From positions 1-32,161 of the forward strand of contig ONJS01000031.1 in the NCBI GenBank assembly GCA_900318205.1: 32,161 bases of DNA, read 5' to 3'. The DNA comes from an uncultured Prevotellaceae bacterium. GTDB taxonomy: Bacteria > Bacteroidota > Bacteroidia > Bacteroidales > Muribaculaceae. Both the position numbers and the translations under genes were made by a program. Positions 8,523-15,769 of the stretch are shown here, in pieces (the first letter of the stretch is position 1; every line of letters starts with the position of its first letter). The notes under the pieces were generated by a model. That model worked only from the letters and a program-made list of their open reading frames with translations, ran no database searches and was not told the origin of the DNA.

Positions 8523-8565
8523 ATTCAGGCGATATTTTTGTCACAGGCAAAAGTATCGCCTGAAT
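8523..8565. other. long hairpin downstream of the VanZ-like gene
   Basis: ATTCAGGCGATATTTTTG (8523-8540) and CAAAAGTATCGCCTGAAT (8548-8565) are inverted repeats of 18 bp with one mismatch and a 7-nt loop. It begins 28 bp after the VanZ-like stop. There is no clean T-run after either arm, so it is not a standard intrinsic terminator; it could act as a 3'-end stabiliser or be part of an unknown transcript. A further partial copy (TCAGGCGG) lies just downstream at about 8576. Confidence 0.5.
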
Positions 8566-8680
8566 TTCATATAAATCAGGCGGCGTCATGACATAGATAG
8601 TGTTTGGTAAAATCATTTAGTTGCTCAGTAATCATTTGAAAATAAGATAAATATTGGCCTCTTATGAATCATGGGCTTGC

Positions 8681-8960
8681 TTCTTGCCTCGAAGAGGCTG
8701 GTCGGTTCGAAGACTCGACTTTAATGGAAAACACCATGCAAGCCCGTCGATGACGGGCGCAGCTTGGTGACAGCTATACCAAAAAGCATGTGCGTCGAAG
8801 ACGAACTTCCACAGCCAAATTTCTATCAACCAAAAAGTTCCTCTTCGAGGCACTTGCAGTGGTCTGCTCTGTGACCAAGCTGCGAACCTCTCCGAGGTTC
8901 TTGCATGGTCTTTCTCATTGAAATCGGTTCTTCGAACCGCCAACATCTTCGATGTTTTTA
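8681..8960. repeat. roughly 280-bp palindromic element made of eight mini-hairpins
   Basis: This non-coding stretch is a large imperfect inverted repeat centred at about 8821. The left arm (8686-8807) and the reverse complement of the right arm (8956-8836) align throughout, with shared blocks such as CGCAGCTTGG (8758-8767, paired with 8884-8875) and ACCATGCAA (8733-8741, paired with 8909-8901). Each arm carries four short hairpins with three-base loops built on a TCGAAGA-like core: 8686-8698, 8704-8717 (imperfect), 8742-8758 and 8793-8803 on the left; 8840-8850, 8884-8900, 8925-8939 and 8942-8956 on the right. Their centres mirror each other (spacing 18, 40, 48, then 47, 40, 17). Paired hairpins differ in sequence yet keep complementary stems. 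A 94-codon minus-strand ORF (8662-8946) spans it but looks like chance. It matches no element I can name; it could be a structured RNA, a ssDNA-hairpin mobile element or protein-binding array. Confidence 0.7.
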
Positions 8961-9000
8961 GCGGACAATAAAGATAAAAAATAAAAAACTGCGTCTTTTA

Positions 9001-9032
9001 TTTTGTTCTGTGCACGACTTGCACTAATTTTG
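9001..9032 (+). promoter_or_regulatory. promoter of the HTH-methyltransferase gene
   Basis: TTTTG at 9001-9005, 19-bp spacer and TAATTTTG at 9025-9032 form a textbook Bacteroidota promoter. The leader to the ATG at 9061 is about 25 nt. It lies only about 40 bp right of the palindromic element. Confidence 0.7.
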
Positions 9033-9060
9033 TCAAATTCTAACAAATTTGTCCTTCATT

Positions 9061-10233
9061 ATGCTGTTCTCAGAGAAAATCAAACAACTGCGCATCAGCA
9101 GCGGCAAGCTCCAGAAAGACCTTGCCAAGGCCATCGGGGTCGATGTGCCCGCCTATAGCAGATATGAACATGGCGAACGTCGCCCCAAGCGCGAACAGGT
9201 TCTCAGGCTGGCACGCTTGTTCAAGACCGATCCCGATGAACTGATCGCTGCCTGGCTCGCCGACGAAGCCTACTCACGTATCGCCCATGACAAGATGGCA
9301 AGCCGTGCGGCTACCCTGCTGAACGACATGCTGGCAGGGAACGAAAGCCCAGAATCGGAGGACAAAGAGAACACCATGAGCGATTCAAGGGACTCGGTAG
9401 AGCGCGACATCGTGTTCCGCATGGGACGGGCGACGATGCCCCACATCGAGCAGGGCGATGCCGCCACCGTGATGAACCACATCGAGAGCGAGAGCATCGA
9501 CTGCATCGTCACTACTCCACCCTACTGGCGCCGCCGCACCCAAGGCACCGAGAGCATCTCGGCCACCACTGCCGACGAATTCATCAACCAACTGCTGCAG
9601 ACCATGGCTCAAGCCCGCCGAGTGCTCAAGCCGCAAGGTTCACTGTGGCTCAACATGGGAGACGACACGACCGACGGCTTTGTCCAGGGCATCCCCTGGC
9701 GTGTTGTCCTTGCCATGATGGACCGTCAAGGTTGGCAACTCGTCAACGAGGTCGTGTGGAACAAGACAACGACCTCGCCACAAGGCAGCCATGACCACCT
9801 GCGCAAGGTGCATGAGTTCATGTTCCATCTGGTCAAGAACGATGATTTCTATTACAACGATGAAGAGTTGCGTCACACCTATGGCCTCATTGTCCGCAAC
9901 GACGACAAGGGACGCAAGAAATCAGGCAAGGTCAAGGAGCAATACCTGCAGCCCGAAGTCGGACACGGCATGGTGCCCGGCGACGTGTGGACCATCGGTG
10001 TGCAGCGATCGGGTATCGCCCACTACTGCGTCGCCCCCGACATGCTATATCGCCTGCCCATTGTCGCCACCTGCCCGAGAGGCGGCATCGTACTCGACCC
10101 CTACTGCGGTACCGGTACGGCATGCAAAATCGCTTACGAGATGAACCGTCGCAGCATCGGCATCGACATCAACCCCGACTATGTGAAACGGGCCCGTGCA
10201 AGCATTGAACTGAAACCGCTTAGCCTCTTCTAG
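9061..10233 (+). CDS. XRE-type HTH fused to beta-class DNA methyltransferase
   Basis: A 390-residue protein. Residues about 4-60 (KIKQLRISSGKLQKDLAKAI and PAYSRYEHGERRPKREQVLR) are an XRE/Cro helix-turn-helix. After a linker, a SAM-dependent DNA methyltransferase begins near residue 118. The catalytic motif TTPPYW is at 151-156 and the SAM-binding motif LDPYCGTGT at 345-353; catalytic before SAM motif is the beta-class order. The PPYW form is typical of N4-cytosine enzymes rather than DPPY/NPPY N6-adenine enzymes, though the target base is not certain. I chose ATG 9061 over a TTG at 9049 because the HTH starts immediately and the promoter fits. No restriction endonuclease or specificity gene is adjacent, so it looks like an orphan methyltransferase; the HTH could give autoregulation or targeting. 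Confidence 0.85.
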   Translation: MLFSEKIKQLRISSGKLQKDLAKAIGVDVPAYSRYEHGERRPKREQVLRLARLFKTDPDELIAAWLADEAYSRIAHDKMASRAATLLNDMLAGNESPESEDKENTMSDSRDSVERDIVFRMGRATMPHIEQGDAATVMNHIESESIDCIVTTPPYWRRRTQGTESISATTADEFINQLLQTMAQARRVLKPQGSLWLNMGDDTTDGFVQGIPWRVVLAMMDRQGWQLVNEVVWNKTTTSPQGSHDHLRKVHEFMFHLVKNDDFYYNDEELRHTYGLIVRNDDKGRKKSGKVKEQYLQPEVGHGMVPGDVWTIGVQRSGIAHYCVAPDMLYRLPIVATCPRGGIVLDPYCGTGTACKIAYEMNRRSIGIDINPDYVKRARASIELKPLSLF

Positions 10234-10287
10234 AGTTTCCTGAATATCTTGAAAGCCTGGATTATCTGGTATATCTAGGTTTTTTTG

Positions 10288-10295
10288 TAATTTTG
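10288..10295 (+). promoter_or_regulatory. -7 element of the ABC-F gene
   Basis: TAATTTTG lies 24 bp before the ATG at 10320, making the in-frame TTG at 10293 an unlikely start because it sits inside this box. The -33 region is not convincing. Confidence 0.5.
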
Positions 10296-10319
10296 CAGCC
10301 TGAAAATTACAACTCTCAC

Positions 10320-12263
10320 ATGATTTCTATTCAAGGACTGAAGGTGGAATTTGGCAGCCAGGTGCTGTTCGAGAACATCAGCTATGTCGTCAACAAGCGC
10401 GACAAGATAGCACTGGTGGGCAAGAACGGTGCCGGCAAAACCACCATGCTACGCATCATCACCGGTGAGCAAATGCCCACCAGCGGCACTGTTGCACGCC
10501 AAGCCGACATCACTATAGGTTACCTGCCGCAGCAGATGGTACTCAAGGACGAGCTCACCGTCAAGCAGGAAGCCCAGCGCGCCTTTGAGCACCTGCAGCA
10601 GATGGATGCCGCCATCGACCGCATGAACCAGGAACTCGCCGACAGAACCGACTATGACAGCGAGGACTATCAGGAACTCATCGAACGTGTGGCCGAGAAG
10701 ACCGAACTACGGTCCCTGATGCAAAGCGAGAACATCGAGGCCGAGATAGAAAAGACATTGACCGGCTTGGGATTTGAGCGCAGCGACTTTGACCGCCCCA
10801 CGAGTGAGTTCAGCGGCGGCTGGCGCATGCGCATTGAACTGGCCAAGCTGCTGTTGCGCCGACCCGACGTGCTGTTGCTCGATGAGCCAACCAACCACTT
10901 GGACATCGAGTCTATCCAGTGGCTGGAATCCTTCTTGAAGAACCGCAACGGTGCCTTGTTGCTGGTTTCCCACGACCGTGCATTCATCGATAATGTGACC
11001 AACCGCACCATCGAGATTTCGCTAGGCAAGATTTATGACTACAAGGTGAGCTACAGCCAGTTTGTGGAGCTGCGCAAGGAACGCGTGGAACAGCAGATGC
11101 GCGCCTATGAGAACCAGCAGAAGCTCATCCACGATACCGAGGACTTCATCGAGCGGTTCCGCTACAAGGCGACCAAGGCCGTCCAGGTACAGAGCCGCAT
11201 CAAGATGCTCGACAAGCTGGAGCGCATCGAGGTGGATGAGGTGGACCGTTCACGCATGAGGCTGAAATTCCCGCCCGCGCCCCGCAGCGGCGACTATCCT
11301 GTCATCGCCGAGGACTTGCGCAAGGACTACGGTGCCCTGAACGTGTTCCATGACGTGACTTTCACCATCAAACGCGGCGAGAAGGTCGCCTTCGTCGGCA
11401 AGAACGGAGCGGGAAAATCGACACTGGTCAAGTGCATCATGGGCGAGATTCCCTTTGACGGCAAACTGCAGATTGGCCATAACGTCAAGATCGGCTACTT
11501 TGCTCAGAACCAGGCTCAACTGCTCGACGAGAACTTGACGGTGCACGACACCATCGACTATGTCGCTGTGGGGGACATCCGCACCCGCATCAACGATATT
11601 CTGGGTGCCTTTATGTTCGGCGGCAAGAACGCCGACAAGAAGGTCAAGGTGCTGAGCGGTGGCGAGAAGAGCCGTCTGGCGATGATACGCCTGCTGTTGC
11701 AGTCTGTCAACCTGCTCATCCTCGATGAGCCGACCAACCACCTGGACATGACCAGCAAGGATGTGCTCAAGGAGGCCATACAAGCATTTGACGGCACGGT
11801 CATCGTCGTATCCCATGACCGAGACTTCCTGAACGGCATCGTCAGCAAGGTCTATGAGTTCGGCGAACACCGCGTGCGCGAGCACCTCGGCGGCATCTAC
11901 GACTTCCTCCAGAAGAAGCAGTTGGACACCCTGCAGCAGCTAGAAATCAAGAACGCACCGGCTCCTGCAAATGATGTAGAGACGCAAAATCTTGCGTCTT
12001 CCGTCAGCCAAGGCAAAATGGATTACCAGCGGCAGAAGGAGCGTGAACGCCTCATCCGCCAGGCCGAGAAAAAGGTGAAGACGCTGGAAGCCCGTATCGC
12101 CGAACTGGAGCAGCAACTCGCCGACATCGAGGACAAATTGTCCACCGCCTCCACCGAGGATCTGGACATCTACTACACCCACTCCAAGATTTCCCGTGAA
12201 CTTGAAGAAGTCATGGCCCAATGGGAAACCGCAGGAGAAGAGTTGGAGAAAGCAAAAAGTTAG
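10320..12263 (+). CDS. ABC-F family ATPase (ribosome-associated type)
   Basis: A 647-residue cytosolic protein with two ATP-binding cassettes and no membrane helix. First cassette: Walker A GKNGAGKTT (near residue 36), signature FSGGWRMRIELAKLL, Walker B VLLLDEPTNHLD. Second: GKNGAGKST, LSGGEKSRLAMIRLLL, LLILDEPTNHLD. The interdomain linker (about 235-310, charged and helical) is the P-site-tRNA-interaction region of ABC-F proteins. The C-terminus (about 575-647) is a coiled coil (KKVKTLEARIAELEQQLADI), as in Uup-like members. ABC-F proteins bind the ribosomal E site and relieve stalled or blocked translation; some confer antibiotic resistance, but nothing here points to that. Unusually, a small palindrome (11980-11999) lies in the coding sequence between second cassette and coiled coil. 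The GNAT gene follows 48 bp later. Confidence 0.93.
   Translation: MISIQGLKVEFGSQVLFENISYVVNKRDKIALVGKNGAGKTTMLRIITGEQMPTSGTVARQADITIGYLPQQMVLKDELTVKQEAQRAFEHLQQMDAAIDRMNQELADRTDYDSEDYQELIERVAEKTELRSLMQSENIEAEIEKTLTGLGFERSDFDRPTSEFSGGWRMRIELAKLLLRRPDVLLLDEPTNHLDIESIQWLESFLKNRNGALLLVSHDRAFIDNVTNRTIEISLGKIYDYKVSYSQFVELRKERVEQQMRAYENQQKLIHDTEDFIERFRYKATKAVQVQSRIKMLDKLERIEVDEVDRSRMRLKFPPAPRSGDYPVIAEDLRKDYGALNVFHDVTFTIKRGEKVAFVGKNGAGKSTLVKCIMGEIPFDGKLQIGHNVKIGYFAQNQAQLLDENLTVHDTIDYVAVGDIRTRINDILGAFMFGGKNADKKVKVLSGGEKSRLAMIRLLLQSVNLLILDEPTNHLDMTSKDVLKEAIQAFDGTVIVVSHDRDFLNGIVSKVYEFGEHRVREHLGGIYDFLQKKQLDTLQQLEIKNAPAPANDVETQNLASSVSQGKMDYQRQKERERLIRQAEKKVKTLEARIAELEQQLADIEDKLSTASTEDLDIYYTHSKISRELEEVMAQWETAGEELEKAKS
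11980..11999. repeat. REP-like palindrome inside the ABC-F coding sequence
   Basis: AGACGCAA (11980-11987), loop AATC, TTGCGTCT (11992-11999): a perfect 8-bp stem. It is translated in frame as part of VETQNLASS in the linker between the second ATPase and the coiled coil. Palindromes of this GACGCAA/TTGCGTC type are, from memory, common intergenic repeats in Bacteroidota, so it looks like a captured repeat; whether it is repeated in this genome cannot be seen here. Confidence 0.5.
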
Positions 12264-12311
12264 GGTTGTAGGACATCACCTTTTCAAAGCTGATATCAAG
12301 GGCAATACAGT

Positions 12312-12854
12312 ATGTTGAAAACAGTTGTTATCGATAGCCAGAATGCAAACAACGAGGAGTTAAGGAGGCTCTACGAGACAGCGTTTCCTGTCGGAGAGCA
12401 GATACCCTATGACGAGCTCATCTATCTGCTGGATGCCATGGACATCGACTACACGGCCTACTATGACGGCGAGATGTTTGTGGGGCTGACGATGGTGCTA
12501 CGTCTTCCACGGTATAATTGGGCATGGTACTTCGCCGTACGTGAGGAGTTGCGGGGCAAAGGCTACGGTCAAAGCATCTTCAACTCTATGGTCAACAACT
12601 ACCGCAACGGCAACCCCTACATCATGGATATCGAGTCGCCCTTCCAACCCGATGCGCCCAATCCCGAACAGCGGCAGAGGCGTTACGCCTTCTACCTGCG
12701 CAACGGCATGAAAGACACGGGCGCCCACCGCTCCTACAATAACATCACATACACCATCTTGTCCAACAGCGACGAGCCATTCACCAACCAGGACTATGAC
12801 GAAATCATTGCAGCCCTGCATGCCGCTTGGGAGAACATGCCTGGCGCACAATAA
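12312..12854 (+). CDS. GNAT family N-acetyltransferase
   Basis: A 180-residue protein. The acetyl-CoA pyrophosphate-binding loop of GNAT enzymes is visible as REELRGKGYGQSIFNSM (about residues 77-93; consensus R/Q-x-x-G-x-G/A), preceded by the beta4 strand NWAWYFAV. The C-terminal half (RRYAFYLRNGMKDTG) matches the beta5-alpha4 region, where a Tyr and the F-Y-x-x-x-G-F-like pattern usually sit. The donor should be acetyl-CoA; the acceptor cannot be deduced. It follows the ABC-F gene by 48 bp on the same strand, without a clear promoter of its own, so co-transcription is likely. Length is normal for the family. Confidence 0.8.
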   Translation: MLKTVVIDSQNANNEELRRLYETAFPVGEQIPYDELIYLLDAMDIDYTAYYDGEMFVGLTMVLRLPRYNWAWYFAVREELRGKGYGQSIFNSMVNNYRNGNPYIMDIESPFQPDAPNPEQRQRRYAFYLRNGMKDTGAHRSYNNITYTILSNSDEPFTNQDYDEIIAALHAAWENMPGAQ

Positions 12855-12874
12855 GACTATTTAACCTTTCCCGC

Positions 12875-12905
12875 TTGCCCGTCTCGGGACAAACGGCTAT
12901 TTTTG
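12875..12905 (+). promoter_or_regulatory. promoter abutting the start codon of the next gene
   Basis: TTG at 12875-12877, 20-bp spacer, TATTTTTG at 12898-12905. The expected start of transcription (about 12909-12911) coincides with the ATG at 12910, so the mRNA would be leaderless or nearly so. Confidence 0.55.
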
Positions 12906-12909
12906 CGGC

Positions 12910-13869
12910 ATGAAGCGGGTGTTTTCCATATTGGCGATAATGGTCGCCCTCATCGGGACGGCTCAGGAGAATCAGGGCATTAAGCTGCAGTTTGACCAGT
13001 CAAAAATCAGCCCACAGTTCACCATGCCCGAACTGCCCATGACCGTTTCTCCCGCTACCAACATCAAACCCACTTTTAACGCCAAGCTTCCTACTGCCGC
13101 CGACCTCAAACTCGACACTCACAGCCAATGGGCTGACTCGCTCGCCATCTATCAGCCAGACTGGCGCAACAGTCAGTTGACCGACCTGCCCCGTTTCCAC
13201 TACGACACCAATCCCTACGCCCGCGACTGGTCGTCAGGAGGCGTCATCACCCGTGTGGGCGGCGGATACTTGACCGGCAACGGCAGCCACACGACTTATC
13301 TTGGCATGGGCAACATGGCGAGTGCCAGTGTCGCCTTCACCATACCCATGGGCGACCGCCTGCAAGTCACGGCGGGTGTGACGGGCAGCAAGTACCACTT
13401 TGACCGCGCAGCATGGAACGACTATGGCGTGTTCGGCAGCGCCTCTTTCCGCCTCAACGACCGACTGTCACTCAACGCTTTCGGACAATACTACGTCAAT
13501 CAGCGATTCCATTCGGTGGCCGCGATGCCGTTCTTGGGCAGTAGTTCCTACGGCGGCACCCTTGGCTGGAAAGCCAGCGATAATTTCTCCCTCGACGTGG
13601 GCGCTCGCCGCGTCTATGACCCCTACACGGGCCAGTGGCGCACGCTGCCAGTAGTACAACCCTCTTTCCGCCTTTTTGGTGCACCAATCTCTTTTGATGC
13701 CGGTCCATTGATTTTCCAGGTACTGGAATACATGTTCGGCAACGGCAAGAACAGCAGCAAATGGGACGATGCCAAATACCGGCCCGTTACGGTTCCCAAC
13801 GCCATCAGCAGTCAACCTGGCTTCAACCCCAACAGCCCTGTTAGCATACCAGACCCCTTCCGCCACTGA
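12910..13869 (+). CDS. probable outer-membrane beta-barrel protein
   Basis: A 319-residue protein starting with a signal peptide (MKRVFSILAIMVALIGTAQ). After a Pro-rich, extended region (about residues 20-110) the sequence becomes a series of short amphipathic strands with alternating hydrophobic residues and Gly/Asn/Asp turns: ASVAFTIPMGDRLQVTAGVT, VFGSASFRLNDRLSLNAFGQ, YGGTLGWKASDNFSLDVGAR. That is the pattern of outer-membrane beta-barrels. I do not recognise the specific family; Bacteroidales genomes carry many such proteins without known function. The C-terminus is Pro/Asn-rich and does not end in an aromatic residue (FRH), so the barrel is not C-terminal in the usual sense. It has its own promoter and is followed 79 bp later by a hypothetical gene. 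Confidence 0.65.
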   Translation: MKRVFSILAIMVALIGTAQENQGIKLQFDQSKISPQFTMPELPMTVSPATNIKPTFNAKLPTAADLKLDTHSQWADSLAIYQPDWRNSQLTDLPRFHYDTNPYARDWSSGGVITRVGGGYLTGNGSHTTYLGMGNMASASVAFTIPMGDRLQVTAGVTGSKYHFDRAAWNDYGVFGSASFRLNDRLSLNAFGQYYVNQRFHSVAAMPFLGSSSYGGTLGWKASDNFSLDVGARRVYDPYTGQWRTLPVVQPSFRLFGAPISFDAGPLIFQVLEYMFGNGKNSSKWDDAKYRPVTVPNAISSQPGFNPNSPVSIPDPFRH

Positions 13870-13948
13870 ACGACTCAACCCAAAAAGACGACTTGAATAA
13901 AAACAATATGGCAGAACTGGTGAACAATATAAAATCAAGGTCATTGCG

Positions 13949-14488
13949 ATGGGCAACGGGTGGCAGACCATCAGTCTCACATTTGATGAAACAGAGATTG
14001 GATTTCTTGCTTCCTATATTGGTGGCTGCCCCCTGTCTTCCCTCATCACACTCGTGGCAAGGATTGATGCTAGCACCGAGGACGAAGAAGAGACCATAAA
14101 ACGACATACGGAATGGTATCAAGAGCCTGGAGCCATACAATTCATTGTCGAGAGTGACGGCACCATCGACAACATCACCATCAAGAAAACATCCCAGGAC
14201 GTACTGTGTGTTGATTTTGACGTTGAGGAAATGGAGAACCCGGAAGAAACCTTTCATTTCCAAGTGAGGCACAAGGACTTGAGAAATGCTGTCATAGCCG
14301 AAGCCACCGCTATGCTAAAAGAATTCGGCATCCAGGGCTATAACGAAAACTGGTATTACGGTCTGGACAACTTTCCTGTGGCGTCTTTCCTGCTACTCCT
14401 CGGCAACAAGACCTCTGCTGACGAGGGCGGCGATATCTTTACCAGTCGCCTTGACGATGAAATCAACCTGCTGAAGTCAATCCTATAA
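13949..14488 (+). CDS. hypothetical protein, possible 5' frameshift
   Basis: A 179-residue soluble-looking protein with no signal peptide, alternating strands (WQTISLTFDETEIGFLASYI, TIDNITIKKTSQDVLCVDFD) and a helical C-terminus. I do not recognise the family. The frame stays open and protein-like for 16 codons upstream of ATG 13949 (reading EQYKIKVIA just before it), with no start codon there. A second ATG at 13908, one frame away, would reach the same sequence if one base were absent (MAELVN then QYKIKV). The true start may therefore be 13908 with a one-base frameshift or sequencing error. The gene is convergent with the next one; the stops are 9 bp apart and a short hairpin (14489-14507) covers the junction. 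Confidence 0.55.
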   Translation: MGNGWQTISLTFDETEIGFLASYIGGCPLSSLITLVARIDASTEDEEETIKRHTEWYQEPGAIQFIVESDGTIDNITIKKTSQDVLCVDFDVEEMENPEETFHFQVRHKDLRNAVIAEATAMLKEFGIQGYNENWYYGLDNFPVASFLLLLGNKTSADEGGDIFTSRLDDEINLLKSIL

Positions 14489-14497
14489 TAACCGAAA

Positions 14498-15481
14498 TCA
14501 TTGGTTACGTTGCTCGTGGTTATAGAGGAGTTGGACAGGGATTCCCAACAACACGAAGAATATCAATACAGGTATCAACATTATGAGAAAATAGAAATGG
14601 CCCAATGACTTGTCGCTGAGCGTGTAATAGTTAAGCCATGAGTAGCAGGCATTCTTAAACCGCTGGCGGTCATATTGACAGATGGGGTCAAGGTAGTGAC
14701 GGGCAAAATAATCTGCCGGTGCTGTATTCTGAGCCCGTACCTCATAATTCCTTTCAAGCAATAACCTCAACGGTTGCTCATCGACTACAACAACCGACAT
14801 CAGCACCTTGCCCTCATAGCTTTTGTTTCCCCTATCGGTATAACGACTCGTGAAGTGACTACAGCCAATACTATCCTGCGGAACAAAGAAACTGAAACAA
14901 TAACACAAGGGGCCGGTTTCATTCTCAACGAAGAAGAACGTCCCAACAGACAAGGTATCGATATCGTTGTCATCAAACGATGACGGAACGATGCCATCAA
15001 ACTGCCTTAGCCCGAGACTCGGCACGCGGGATTGGTGGACAGTCGTGTCAACAATGAACACATCAGGGAAGTCCAAAAGCAGGGGATGATCTTCACGATG
15101 AGAGCTCTTTTGGGCAACGGGCTGCCTCTCTACCACAACCGTATCAACAAGCACTCGACCCTGATCGGGTACCATATCGACATCAGATTTCACATGATGT
15201 TTAAAAGACGATATACCATAGTGGGCGACTGTATCCTGCGCTAGCAGTTCGGCCAATCTAGTGACAAACTCATCCTGTGTGATGCCATACAACAGATACT
15301 CGGTGTCTTCAAGGCAATAATTGTATTTGAAAGGCTGTTTAGGCGATCGATAATTCGAATTATTGCCTGTTTCAATCATATTATGGAAAGTACAGAGCGC
15401 TACGGTAAAGAGAAAATCAGCAGCAATCAGCAGCGCAAAGATCTTCACAATCAACCAATATATCTTCAGGAACTTTTTCAT
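14498..15481 (-). CDS. hypothetical protein with terminal membrane helices
   Basis: A 327-residue protein with one membrane helix at each end: residues about 8-32 (LIVKIFALLIAADFLFTVAL) and about 293-318 (FLIMLIPVLIFFVLLGIPVQ). Between them lies a roughly 260-residue soluble domain, probably outside the cytoplasm, with mixed strands and several Cys (SFFVPQDSIGCSHF, CYSWLNYYTL). I do not recognise the family and see no catalytic motif. The start at 15481 is supported by a promoter about 33 bp upstream. It is a lone minus-strand gene between two plus-strand groups and convergent with the hypothetical gene ending at 14488. Confidence 0.65.
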   Translation of the reverse strand: MKKFLKIYWLIVKIFALLIAADFLFTVALCTFHNMIETGNNSNYRSPKQPFKYNYCLEDTEYLLYGITQDEFVTRLAELLAQDTVAHYGISSFKHHVKSDVDMVPDQGRVLVDTVVVERQPVAQKSSHREDHPLLLDFPDVFIVDTTVHQSRVPSLGLRQFDGIVPSSFDDNDIDTLSVGTFFFVENETGPLCYCFSFFVPQDSIGCSHFTSRYTDRGNKSYEGKVLMSVVVVDEQPLRLLLERNYEVRAQNTAPADYFARHYLDPICQYDRQRFKNACYSWLNYYTLSDKSLGHFYFLIMLIPVLIFFVLLGIPVQLLYNHEQRNQ

Positions 15482-15513
15482 CTCTACCTCGTTTCATTAC
15501 ACTATGATAACTG

Positions 15514-15546
15514 CAAATATAGTAATAATTGCATCTGCCGCACAAA
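15514..15546 (-). promoter_or_regulatory. promoter of the two-TM hypothetical gene
   Basis: Minus strand: TTTG (15546-15543), 21-bp spacer, TATATTTG (15521-15514). The leader is about 30 nt. The remaining gap up to 15700 is AT-rich; I see nothing else definite in it. Confidence 0.6.
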
Positions 15547-15699
15547 CAAAATGGATTATTTATGATATTTTGCAAAGAATTAATACAAGAAAACAAATCA
15601 TTGCCGTTAAAAAATGTAATTATTGTCATTCACGCTTTTTCTTACATTTAGGTTTTATTGTTACCGGATGTTGTTTTTGTGATTTTTAGGGGTACTAAT

Positions 15700-15730
15700 T
15701 TTGATGGGTGGGAAAGATGTTGTAATTTTG
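15700..15730 (+). promoter_or_regulatory. promoter of the Crp/Fnr gene and probably its operon
   Basis: TTTG at 15700-15703, 19-bp spacer, TAATTTTG at 15723-15730. A second TAATTTTG (15696-15703) overlaps the -33 box and could be an alternative -7. The leader to ATG 15770 is about 35 nt. Confidence 0.65.
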
Positions 15731-15769
15731 CACGTTAAACCTGTTTATTTGGGTTTCGAATAGACTGGC

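Noticed and set aside
8662-8946. 94-codon minus-strand ORF across the palindromic element
   Set aside because: Its sequence is dictated by the inverted repeats, there is no promoter match in front of it, and it resembles no protein family I know.
8681-8960. CRISPR array or tmRNA / RNase P RNA
   Set aside because: The units are inverted rather than direct repeats with unique spacers, and the conserved tmRNA and RNase P sequences are not present.
10293-10319. TTG start extending the ABC-F protein by nine residues
   Set aside because: The codon overlaps the -7 promoter box, and the cassette begins properly at the Met of 10320.
10320-12263. ABC-F antibiotic-resistance determinant
   Set aside because: Linker and C-terminal coiled coil fit a housekeeping Uup-like member, and no resistance context is present.
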